Below are positions 6,174 through 12,547 of a DNA stretch of 12,547 nt, piece after piece. Numbering within the stretch: position 1 is the first letter of the stretch; the number at the start of each line of letters is the position of its first letter. The position numbers were made by a program, and so were the translations under genes. The DNA comes from an uncultured Collinsella sp. (GTDB taxonomy: Bacteria; Actinomycetota; Coriobacteriia; Coriobacteriales; Coriobacteriaceae). The notes under the pieces are model-generated. The model was not told the origin of the DNA. It worked only from the letters and a program-made list of their open reading frames with translations, and made no database searches. The DNA is taken from the NCBI GenBank assembly GCA_900544465.1, contig UQVT01000047.1:1-12547 (forward strand). Direction: 5' to 3'.

Positions 6174-8756
6174 CTATTCCTTCCAATTAATGACGCGCGC
6201 AATGTACTCTTTTCGATTATTGAGCGTCTCGAGTTTTGCCTCGAGAGCGTTGATCTCCGCGGTTTGCCTGTTGATGTCTTCGACATGGACATGGAGCACC
6301 GGGTTGTAGTCGGTGATATTGCTCGTAATTTGGCCGAGCAGCTCGTTGAGCCATTCGGTAAAGCCGTAAGTATGCTCGCGCTCTATTTCGGCGCGTGCTT
6401 CGCAGAAACACCGTGAGATTTCGCGGTTGAATTTGTCTTCGACTTTCCTAAGCAAAAGCTTGTCAGATTTAAAGATGACACGGTCCATGAGCTTCAGTTC
6501 GGTAAAGTCTGCCTTACTGAAAACGGGGCCCTTTGTCTTATCGAGCGCGAGGCCACGATATTTAAGAATGATATCGCCGACCTCTTGGCGCTTCTCTTCG
6601 GAAAGAGGATTGTCGCTGCTGGTGGCGATGCGATAGAGGGCATCGCGGCTATGCTCCGCACAGTCCTTCCAATAGCTTTGCGACAGCTCGTCGATGGTCT
6701 GAGCTATTTGCTCGGTACATTCGTCATAGTGATTGATGACCTCGTTAAAGAGCTGGTCGGCGGCATCTTTGTCGGCTGTTCTTTCGGCAGCCTTTGCGTC
6801 GGATCTTTTTTGGAGCGCATCGGTGATGTCATCACAAAGGCCTTTGCCAACCTCCGCTAACCCAAATGTTGGCTGGGAGTCGATGTCCTTTTGCGTGTTG
6901 GCCGGGCTTCCTTTTATCGATTCGCTGAGCCTATTGAAAAAGTTAGGGGCGATTGAGTCAAACGCTTGCGCGGCTGCGTTCGACCGTTTTGAGTATTCGA
7001 GGCGCTCTCGCTTGTCTTCGGTAATGGCGCCTTGACGCGCCTGAAGCGTGTCAAGGTTGGTTTTCCACTGCTCGGCGGAAACGTTCCTGTCGATGGCGCC
7101 GGCATAGCTGGCCGAGGAGTCCAGCCTCGCATGCTCTCTGCAGTCTTCGAGCTGGTTGATGAGATTGCGCTTATCCTCTTCGAGCTCGGCTTCTCGCTGT
7201 GCTTTCTTTTGTTCGAGGTCGGTTTTCTTATCGGCAATCTCTTCTTCGGTTATGCTGACAATTTCTTGTAGGAGCGATTCCGACCTGCTGCATTTGTTGT
7301 AGGCAGAGTACCGCTCGGCAAACAGCCGTATTTCATTTTCGATACAAAAGAGTCCGCTGTTGGCAAGAAGGAGGTCCTTGCAAGCCTCGGATTCGCGGTT
7401 GGTTCTGCGCGAGATCTGTCCCGGAAGGATGTCGTAGCGGTAGAGCGTTTTGTAGAAGCGGCTTGTCGGATCTGTGTATTTACGCTGCTGATCTTCGAAT
7501 TTTTCGGCATAGTTGTCGCTTATAAACTCGCTGGAGTTCTTTGAGCCTAGGCCGAGGATGGAAGAAACAAAGTAGATACCTTGCCCGTAAAGGCTGGCTG
7601 GAATGGACCAACGCATGATTTGCGAGACGGCCTCATCGTCGAATCCTCCTTTGGGAAGGTCGGCGGAATCTGCTTTGTTGACTACGATCATGGCAAAGCG
7701 CTCATCGATTGCGGGAATCTGCTCTATCTCGTTGGAGAGGTTCTTGTTGTCCTTCGTATCGAGCGAGTTGTACTCCGCAACGAAAATGGGAAGGCCATTC
7801 GAGAGGCCCTCCATTGCCTGTTTGAGCACTCGGGCGTGATCGGCGTTGGAGGCGGAGTTTGAGCCCGGGGTGTCAAAGATGACAAACTCCCTATCATGGG
7901 GCCATGGATCGGTATCGCTAAAGGGCACCTCAATTCTGATCAGATCGGAGATGGTCCGGTCGTCTTCATCGGCATGGTATGAGTTAAGAACCTTGAGGGC
8001 GCTGTTCATATGGGAGGCCATGCCGGGCATGGAGTCAGCGACTTTGGCCGCGATCTTGTCGTATAGGGGCTCCCCCATAAGCTCTTTGTTTTCCATGAGG
8101 CCATCAAGATCAAAACGTAGCAAGAATCGCCTGTTGCCACAGGAGAATTGAACCATCGCGCGATCTCGGTCTTTTGAACGTTTGATTTGAAATATGCGGG
8201 CCGTTACAGGCTCGTCGCCGCTGGGAAGGATCTCCATGCCAATGAGGGCGTTGATGAGCGTCGATTTGCCTGCACTATAGCTGCCGAGCACACACAGCGG
8301 GATGATGTCGCTCGAGACATCGGTGAACTTTCTAATTTGCTCAGAGACTTTTGTTCGCTCGGAGACTGATTCGTCTACAAGCCCCTGGATTTCTCTGAAG
8401 ACTTCGACAATCTCCGGCAAGACGTCTCGGGCGTTTGATAGATAACGTTCGTCTCGTATGGCCTCGTATGTGTTGGCGCGTGGCCCTTCGGTGCAGATGG
8501 CGAGCAGCTCCTGCCATTCGTCATCGGCGCCTTCGAAATGCAATTCGATTTTTTCGCCGCCGCCGAACTCTTTGGCAAGGATGTCGATGATCTCTTCGGC
8601 CTTAAAGGGGAAGAATCCGTTAACGATCTTCGTGCTATGGAGCGCGCTATTGGGGTTTGAGGAGGTCGTTATTGCTTGCCAGCCGTTATCCCATCGGAAG
8701 AACCGAACAATTTCTTGATATGGATTGCTGACGATCTTGATTTTAATGTCTGCCAT
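6174..8756 (-). CDS. Dynamin-like GTPase
   Basis: This 860-aa protein is a large bacterial dynamin-family GTPase. G1 is GSYSAGKST (158-166), the G2 threonine is in EPVTARI (182-188), G3 is DTPG (295-298) and G4 is NKAD (360-363). Spacing and length fit Dynamin_N. The first 90 residues form a separate beta-rich domain (KIKIVSNPYQ...FFRWDNGW...GFFPF...DDEWQEL), which from memory recurs in clostridial dynamin-family proteins. After the G domain, residues about 490-590 are a strongly charged coiled coil (EEEIADKKTDLEQKKAQREA), and a long helical stalk runs to the end. No hydrophobic paddle or transmembrane pair is obvious, so any membrane contact may be peripheral. It is the first gene of the operon, with AAGGT nine nt before ATG 8756. 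Dynamin-like proteins remodel membranes, and some protect bacteria from phage. That role here is an inference. Confidence 0.85.
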   Translation of the reverse strand: MADIKIKIVSNPYQEIVRFFRWDNGWQAITTSSNPNSALHSTKIVNGFFPFKAEEIIDILAKEFGGGEKIELHFEGADDEWQELLAICTEGPRANTYEAIRDERYLSNARDVLPEIVEVFREIQGLVDESVSERTKVSEQIRKFTDVSSDIIPLCVLGSYSAGKSTLINALIGMEILPSGDEPVTARIFQIKRSKDRDRAMVQFSCGNRRFLLRFDLDGLMENKELMGEPLYDKIAAKVADSMPGMASHMNSALKVLNSYHADEDDRTISDLIRIEVPFSDTDPWPHDREFVIFDTPGSNSASNADHARVLKQAMEGLSNGLPIFVAEYNSLDTKDNKNLSNEIEQIPAIDERFAMIVVNKADSADLPKGGFDDEAVSQIMRWSIPASLYGQGIYFVSSILGLGSKNSSEFISDNYAEKFEDQQRKYTDPTSRFYKTLYRYDILPGQISRRTNRESEACKDLLLANSGLFCIENEIRLFAERYSAYNKCSRSESLLQEIVSITEEEIADKKTDLEQKKAQREAELEEDKRNLINQLEDCREHARLDSSASYAGAIDRNVSAEQWKTNLDTLQARQGAITEDKRERLEYSKRSNAAAQAFDSIAPNFFNRLSESIKGSPANTQKDIDSQPTFGLAEVGKGLCDDITDALQKRSDAKAAERTADKDAADQLFNEVINHYDECTEQIAQTIDELSQSYWKDCAEHSRDALYRIATSSDNPLSEEKRQEVGDIILKYRGLALDKTKGPVFSKADFTELKLMDRVIFKSDKLLLRKVEDKFNREISRCFCEARAEIEREHTYGFTEWLNELLGQITSNITDYNPVLHVHVEDINRQTAEINALEAKLETLNNRKEYIARVINWKE

Positions 8757-8801
8757 CGTTCAACTACCTTTGTAGGTCAGGTGTGGGAATATGCTGTCTT
8801 C

Positions 8802-8829
8802 ATCATAGGATAGCCACCCGTGCGGACAC
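8802..8829 (-). promoter_or_regulatory. Candidate promoter of the GTPase-ATPase-nuclease operon
   Basis: Read on the - strand, TATGAT (8807-8802) is a 5-of-6 match to the -10 consensus. GTGTCC (8829-8824, 3 of 6 to the -35) is 16 nt upstream. Transcription would start about 40 nt before the ATG at 8756. The -35 is weak, which would suit low or activated expression. This is the only decent candidate in the 332-bp gap 8757-9088. Confidence 0.35.
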
Positions 8830-8834
8830 CTCTC

Positions 8835-8934
8835 TATTCGCTCGGCGGCATCTCGGCAGTACCATTTGTTTGGCAAGATCCTCGCCATCGCCGTACTGTT
8901 CCCAGCCATCCGTCGCGCCAGGCCCGTCGCCTAG
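8835..8934 (+). pseudogene. 3' relic of a second SotB-like MFS transporter gene
   Basis: Bases 8878-8934 translate as ILAIAVLFPAIRRARPVA-stop, matching the end of the intact transporter (ILAITVMFPAIRRAKPVA) at 15 of 18 residues. Most nucleotide changes are synonymous, so this was a real paralogous gene end. Further upstream, 8835-8873 read in another frame gives YSLGGISAVPFVW, which aligns with the YAGGAIAAVGVIL segment of the intact copy. This implies a frameshifting indel of about 7 nt. Nothing earlier is recognisable: the operon and its promoter take the place of the gene body. No start codon or ribosome site remains. Confidence 0.7.
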
Positions 8935-9018
8935 CCACATCCTCCTCATCAGTTGCGGTGAAATACGGACTGCTGGGCCCAGTAAACCCGGCAAACAGTC
9001 CCTATTCCACCGCAACTT
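8878..9018 (+). repeat. Right copy of island-flanking direct repeat
   Basis: This is the partner of 1391-1530 in the same orientation: the 3' end of an MFS gene followed by the long palindrome. Similarity fades above 8878 and stops after the AACTT at 9014-9018. Together with the left copy it brackets the four-gene island. Confidence 0.85.
8951..9018. repeat. Long palindromic repeat, copy 2
   Basis: Left arm 8951-8972 and right arm 8996-9018 pair at about 20 of 22 positions around a loop of about 23 nt with GGGCCC, as in copy 1 at 1464-1529. The arms differ from copy 1 by a few bases, partly at paired positions, so pairing is largely retained. It lies just after the MFS relic, where a transcription end signal would have been. 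Confidence 0.8.
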
Positions 9019-9021
9019 ATT

Positions 9022-9053
9022 TTGGGGAAGAGGATACAAGCCGGGCATACAAT
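9022..9053 (+). promoter_or_regulatory. Weak candidate promoter of the GH13 gene
   Basis: TACAAT at 9048-9053 is a 5-of-6 match to the -10 consensus, about 35 nt before the GH13 start codon. The only -35-like hexamer is TTGGGG at 9022-9027, with a 20-nt spacer that is too long for a strong promoter. An activator-dependent promoter is possible. Confidence 0.25.
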
Positions 9054-9088
9054 GGATGTCGTTGTGTTGAGCTTACCGGGAGGTTGCT

Positions 9089-10465
9089 ATGTGGGCATAC
9101 GAGACGACGTTCTATCAGATCTATCCGCTGGGCTTCTGCGGAGCTCCGCGCGAAAACGCCGCCCCCGTCGCCGAGGATGAACTCGCCCAGGCTGCCAACG
9201 CCGCGCCCAACCCCGATGCGCCCATCATGAAGATTGCCCAATGGGCCGACTACCTGCAGGAACTCGGCGTTGGCGCTGTGCTCATCAACCCGCCGCTCGA
9301 GTCTGATAGCCACGGTTACGACACGCGCAGCCTGCGCCATATTGACCGCCGCCTGGGTGGGGATGCCGACTTTGCCGCCGTATGCGACACGCTGCATGCC
9401 CACGGCATCCGTGTGGTGCTCGACGCCGTCTTCAACCACGTCGGTCGTGGCTTTTGGGCCTTCCGCGATGTGCAGGAGCGCAAGTGGGACTCGCCCTACA
9501 AGGACTGGTTCCACATCAGCTTTGACGGTGACTCGTGCTACGGCGACGGCTTTTGGTACGAGGGCTGGGAGGGCCATTTTGAGCTTGTGAAGCTCAACCT
9601 GCAAAACCCTGCCGTGGTCGATTACCTGCTTGAGTCCGTGCGTCGCTGGTCCGAAGTCTTTGGCGTCGACGGTCTGCGCCTGGACGTCGCCTATATGCTC
9701 GATCGCGATTTTATGCGCCGCCTGCATACTTTTACCCGTGAGCTCAAGCCCGACTTTGTGCTGATTGGTGAGACGCTCCACGGCGACTACAACCAGATCG
9801 TCAACGACGAGATGCTCGACTCCTGCACCAACTACGAGTGCTACAAGGGCCTGTACTCCAGCTTTAACTCGGTCAACATGTTCGAGATTGCCCACTCGCT
9901 TCATCGCCAGTTTGGCGGTGACCCGTGGTGCATTTATCGCGGCAAGCATCTGCTGTCGTTTGTCGACAACCACGACGTACCGCGCCTGGCGAGCATCCTG
10001 ACGGACAAGTCCTGCCTGCGCCCCGCCTACGGCATGCTCTTTGGTATGCCGGGCATTCCGTGCGTCTACTACGGTAGCGAGTGGGGGATTACTGGCGAAA
10101 AGGGCGGCCCCGATGGCGATTGGGCGCTACGTCCTGCGCTTGACACCCCGGCACCTAACGAGCTGACGGCATTTGTCATGCAGCTCGCGCACCTGCGCTC
10201 GGCCGATGACGCAGCGGCCCGTGCTCTCAACTACGGTGCCTATCGCAACGTGGTGATCCAGAATAAGCAGCTGCTGTTTGAGCGCGCCTGCGACGACGCG
10301 ACGGTGCTCGTGGCGGTCAATGCCGTGAACGAGCCCTATACCTTTGGAGCCGGCGAACTCAACGGCTCCTTCGTCGACCTGCTTGCCGACGATGCGCCCA
10401 CGGTCGAGCTGTCGGGCTTCCTTGAACTTGCGCCCTACGAAGTGCGCTATCTGTTGAGGGCCTAG
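9089..10465 (+). CDS. GH13 alpha-amylase-family glycoside hydrolase
   Basis: This 458-aa protein is a retaining alpha-glucan hydrolase, probably acting on maltodextrins in the cytoplasm since there is no signal peptide. All four GH13 regions are visible: DAVFNH (112-117), GLRLD (195-199, nucleophile D199), IGE (226-228, acid/base E228) and FVDNHD (291-296, transition-state D296). The N-terminus (YETTFYQIYPLGF) enters the barrel directly, so the starch-binding N-domain of classical neopullulanases is absent. The segment YEGWEGHFELVKLN (157-170) resembles cyclomaltodextrinase/neopullulanase-like subfamilies. A small beta C-domain follows about residue 375. ATG 9089 has GGGAGG five nt upstream. 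The exact substrate (maltodextrin, pullulan, cyclodextrin) is not determined. It may be cotranscribed with the glycosylase gene 3 nt downstream. Confidence 0.87.
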   Translation: MWAYETTFYQIYPLGFCGAPRENAAPVAEDELAQAANAAPNPDAPIMKIAQWADYLQELGVGAVLINPPLESDSHGYDTRSLRHIDRRLGGDADFAAVCDTLHAHGIRVVLDAVFNHVGRGFWAFRDVQERKWDSPYKDWFHISFDGDSCYGDGFWYEGWEGHFELVKLNLQNPAVVDYLLESVRRWSEVFGVDGLRLDVAYMLDRDFMRRLHTFTRELKPDFVLIGETLHGDYNQIVNDEMLDSCTNYECYKGLYSSFNSVNMFEIAHSLHRQFGGDPWCIYRGKHLLSFVDNHDVPRLASILTDKSCLRPAYGMLFGMPGIPCVYYGSEWGITGEKGGPDGDWALRPALDTPAPNELTAFVMQLAHLRSADDAAARALNYGAYRNVVIQNKQLLFERACDDATVLVAVNAVNEPYTFGAGELNGSFVDLLADDAPTVELSGFLELAPYEVRYLLRA

Positions 10466-10468
10466 CTC

Positions 10469-11032
10469 GTGGCCACGCCAGGCGAGGGTTATCAACATAT
10501 TGAGCATGGGTTTGAGCCCGTGTTTGACGAGCGCTCGCGCGTTTTGGTACTGGGGTCGTTTCCCTCGGTGCTCTCGCGTGCCAATGCCTTCTACTATGGC
10601 AATCCGCAGAACCGCTTTTGGCGCGTGATGGCCGCGTGCCTCGGTGTGCCCGTGCCGCCCAACGAGGGCAATCCTTTGGCAAGTGGTGAGCCCGCGACGC
10701 TCAATGCCTCGATTGCCGCCAAGCGCTCCATGCTGCTCAACGGCGGTGTGGCCCTTTGGGACGTGATCGAGGGCTGTGACATCAAGGGCTCAAGCGACGC
10801 CAGCATCAAAAACGTCGTTCCGGCGCATGTCGAGCGCATTACCGGCGCAGCTCCCATTGAGCAGGTGATATGCAACGGTGGTACAGCTGGTCGGCTCTTC
10901 AAGCGCTATCTACAAGAACGCACGGGGCTGTCGGCCATCGTTCTGCCGTCGACTAGTCCCGCCAATGCGGCATGGCGCCTGGAACGCCTTGTCGAGCGCT
11001 GGCGCGAGGCCGTTGACTGGGGCGCTCTGTAA
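10469..11032 (+). CDS. Family-6-like uracil/hypoxanthine-DNA glycosylase
   Basis: This 187-aa protein is a base-excision repair enzyme of the uracil-DNA glycosylase superfamily, closest to the hypoxanthine-DNA glycosylase (HDG, DNA-deoxyinosine glycosylase) group. Motifs are VLVLGSFPS (25-33), YYGNPQNRFW (42-51), GGVALWDVI...GSSDASI (92-113) and the C-terminal LPSTSPANA (159-167), which is the substrate-loop motif in this group. It probably removes deaminated adenine (hypoxanthine) or uracil from DNA. The start is GTG 10469, three nt after the GH13 stop, with GAGGG at 10456-10460. No ATG in frame precedes the first motif. It forms a two-gene unit with GH13 by position only, with no functional link evident. 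Its stop lies one base from the stop of the opposing gene. Confidence 0.82.
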   Translation: MATPGEGYQHIEHGFEPVFDERSRVLVLGSFPSVLSRANAFYYGNPQNRFWRVMAACLGVPVPPNEGNPLASGEPATLNASIAAKRSMLLNGGVALWDVIEGCDIKGSSDASIKNVVPAHVERITGAAPIEQVICNGGTAGRLFKRYLQERTGLSAIVLPSTSPANAAWRLERLVERWREAVDWGAL

Positions 11033-11033
11033 T

Positions 11034-11693
11034 TTAGATATCTGATTGGGCGCGGGTGCCGAGGCATTTCATGATGGCATGCCAGATCGGTGCGGGCAGC
11101 GCGGGCTTGACGCGCACCATGCCGTCGGCATCGACGCTACCGGCATTGCCACCGCCAAGCAGCTGCGCATGCTCAATGGAGCAGCCCATGCGCACGGCGC
11201 CCACAAGCTTATCCATCGCTTCCGAAAATGGTCGGCGCAAGAGGCCCATGCGTGGGGAATGACGAAGCGCCGCAATGCCGCCGCCGGCACAGATGACAAC
11301 GCCGTCGCACCATGGCAGGTCACGTAGAATACATGCCCGGTACAGGCGGTCGAGGACTTCGTCCGTCTGCTTGGCGTTTTTGGACAGGGCCTGGACGACG
11401 ACATAGACGCGTGTCTCTGTATTTCCAAGGCGATCGAGTATTTGCTCGACAGCGATCATAGCCTCATCGTCAAATGCATCATCAACAGCGAGCACCATGC
11501 CATCGACTGCACCGGTGTCATTTGCCTTCAAGTTGACCGGGCGGGGGAGCGCGGTGCCGGAAAGCTGAGCATAGGCGGCGATGGCATCCTGCAGATCCCA
11601 GAGCAAAAACTCAAGATCGGCGCTCTCGGGAATACTGACAAACGCGATGTTATGCAGTGCTTTTGGTGCATAGCCGCGTGCGGTCGTCTCCAT
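11034..11693 (-). CDS. Flavodoxin-like / FMN-reductase-like protein of unknown role
   Basis: This is a 219-aa soluble protein. The fold appears alpha/beta, with strands such as GMVLAVDD (65-72) and RVYVVVQAL (95-103). A C..RDLPWCDGVVICAGGG segment (121-139), followed by helices 155-170, resembles the later half of flavodoxin/NADPH-dependent FMN reductase-like proteins. The classical N-terminal phosphate-binding loop is not clear (FVSIPESADLEF), so flavin binding is uncertain. Start ATG 11693 has an almost perfect AAAGGAGG (11705-11698) four nt upstream, suggesting strong translation. It is divergent from the aminotransferase across a 93-bp gap and convergent with the glycosylase. A distinct domain of unknown function is an equal possibility. 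Confidence 0.5.
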   Translation of the reverse strand: METTARGYAPKALHNIAFVSIPESADLEFLLWDLQDAIAAYAQLSGTALPRPVNLKANDTGAVDGMVLAVDDAFDDEAMIAVEQILDRLGNTETRVYVVVQALSKNAKQTDEVLDRLYRACILRDLPWCDGVVICAGGGIAALRHSPRMGLLRRPFSEAMDKLVGAVRMGCSIEHAQLLGGGNAGSVDADGMVRVKPALPAPIWHAIMKCLGTRAQSDI

Positions 11694-11786
11694 GCCGCCT
11701 CCTTTCCGGTTGGTTTCCGTTTAGGTTACACCGTCTGGTGGCGCTCCGCCGCGCTATCCTAGTGCAACCCTTACGAAAGGAACGCC

Positions 11787-12547
11787 ATGCGTCTGCCCAT
11801 GAATACCTCGCTTGCCACGCTCAAGCCCTCCGGCATCCGCCGGATCAACGCACTCGCCGCGCAGCATCCGGGATGCATCGCGCTCGCGCTCGGCGAGCCC
11901 GATTTTCCCACGCCCGATGTGATTAGCGCCGAGGTGACCGCCGCGCTGGACCGTGGTGACACGCATTATCCGCCCAACAACGGTCGCCCCGCCCTGCGCG
12001 AGGCGCTGTCCGCATATATGGGCGACGCGGGCCTTTCGTTTTCTGCTGACGAGGTCATCCTGACCGATGGTGCGACCGAGGCCCTGTCGGCAGCATTCAT
12101 GGCTATGCTCAACCCCGGCGACGAGGTCATTATCCCCACGCCGGCCTTTGGCCTGTACGAGAGCATCGTCGTGGCCAACCACGCCAAAGCAGTCTTTTTG
12201 GATACGGAGCCTGCGCAATTTCAGATTGACGAGGATGCGCTTCGTGCTTGCGTGACGCCGGCGACCAAGGCCATCGTCATCTGCTCGCCCAACAATCCTA
12301 CTGGCTGTATCCTCAACGCGGCTTCGCTCGACGCCGTGGCGCACGTGGCGGAGCAGGCGGGCATCTACGTGGTCTGCGACGATGTATACAACCGCCTGGT
12401 CTATGTGGATGGCTACGAGCGCTTTGCCCAGCGTCACCCGGAGCTGCGTGAGCAGACGGTAGTCATCGAGAGCTTCTCCAAGCCCTGGGCCATGACCGGC
12501 TGGCGCTTGGGCTGGCTCGCAGCCGCAGCCCCCGTCATCGCCGAGAT
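11787..12547 (+). CDS. Class I/II PLP-dependent aminotransferase, N-terminal part
   Basis: 253 codons are present; the gene runs past the window end and no stop is seen. It is a fold-type I aminotransferase, probably amino-acid or aspartate/aromatic type. The visible motifs are ALGEPDFPTP (34-43), HYPPNNG (60-66), SPNNPTG (167-173, N170 contacts PLP), CDDVY (197-201, D198 pairs with the pyridine nitrogen) and SFSKPWAMTGWRLGW (229-243, K232 the Schiff-base lysine). ATG 11787 has AAAGGA five nt upstream. The 93-bp gap to the divergent gene contains TATCCT at 11755-11760 as a weak -10 without a clear -35. Substrate specificity cannot be read from this half. Confidence 0.9.
   Translation, partial: MRLPMNTSLATLKPSGIRRINALAAQHPGCIALALGEPDFPTPDVISAEVTAALDRGDTHYPPNNGRPALREALSAYMGDAGLSFSADEVILTDGATEALSAAFMAMLNPGDEVIIPTPAFGLYESIVVANHAKAVFLDTEPAQFQIDEDALRACVTPATKAIVICSPNNPTGCILNAASLDAVAHVAEQAGIYVVCDDVYNRLVYVDGYERFAQRHPELREQTVVIESFSKPWAMTGWRLGWLAAAAPVIAE

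Larger units (their letters stand above)
1531..8834. other. Putative acquired island: four-gene conflict operon
   Basis: This interval lies between the two diverged MFS-end/palindrome blocks and contains one leftward four-gene operon. Its base composition is lower in GC than both flanks: single lines counted by hand gave about 42% (2701), 50% (2341) and 52% (7681), against about 67% at 661 and 9361. Codon third positions are mixed rather than G/C-dominated. No integrase, transposase, relaxase or tRNA is present, so it is not a self-mobile element. Homologous recombination between repeated gene ends is the simplest entry route. The boundaries are approximate. Confidence 0.6.

Noticed and set aside
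1531..8877. Island as a transposon or integrative element with att sites
   Set aside because: No integrase, transposase or tRNA target is present. The flanking repeats are diverged coding sequence, not identical short duplications.
9017..9973. 318-codon open frame on the - strand opposite the GH13 gene
   Set aside because: It is a shadow of a high-GC gene with all GH13 catalytic motifs on the + strand. The - strand product is Val/Ala/His-rich with no recognisable domain and no ribosome site.
11754..12437. 227-codon open frame on the - strand opposite the aminotransferase
   Set aside because: The + strand encodes clear PLP-aminotransferase motifs; the - strand product is Arg/Gly/His-rich and matches no family.

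Overview
The window looks like chromosome of a high-GC anaerobic actinobacterium of the Coriobacteriia, most likely Collinsella or a close relative. This rests on gene content and on strong G/C third-position bias in the flanking genes. Single 60-base lines counted by hand in the flanks (starting at 661 and 9361) are about 67% GC. The genus is an inference, because there is no rRNA gene to anchor it.

Left flank (1-1447, + strand): the last codons of a FeoB-type ferrous iron transporter, a short spacer with a good sigma70-like promoter and a hairpin, and a complete SotB-like MFS sugar/drug efflux transporter.

Central island (about 1531-8834, - strand): four tightly packed genes transcribed leftward. 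In order they encode an 860-aa dynamin-like GTPase, an 1143-aa HerA/VirB4-like P-loop ATPase with a long Ser/Gly/Thr-rich insert, a 234-aa HNH/Endo VII-superfamily (WHH-type) nuclease toxin, and a 122-aa DUF6985-like protein that is the likely immunity partner. Junctions are 9 nt apart, TAATG overlap, and 8-nt overlap, so this is one translationally coupled operon ending in a strong bidirectional terminator. The island is less GC-rich than the flanks (about 42-52% on the lines counted). It is bracketed by two diverged copies of the same block: the 3' end of the MFS gene plus a long palindrome. The right copy is a relic of a second MFS gene whose body is missing, so the island seems to have replaced most of a tandem paralogue.

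Right flank (9019-12547): a cytoplasmic GH13 alpha-glucan hydrolase followed closely by a family-6-like uracil/hypoxanthine-DNA glycosylase (+ strand), a convergent flavodoxin-like protein (- strand), and the start of a class I/II PLP aminotransferase (+ strand) that runs off the window.

The most interesting item is the dynamin GTPase - HerA ATPase - nuclease - immunity operon. It combines a membrane-active GTPase and a DNA- or protein-pumping ATPase with a toxin/immunity pair. It may be an anti-phage or interbacterial conflict system whose mechanism cannot be read from sequence alone. No rRNA, tRNA, CRISPR, integrase or transposase was seen.
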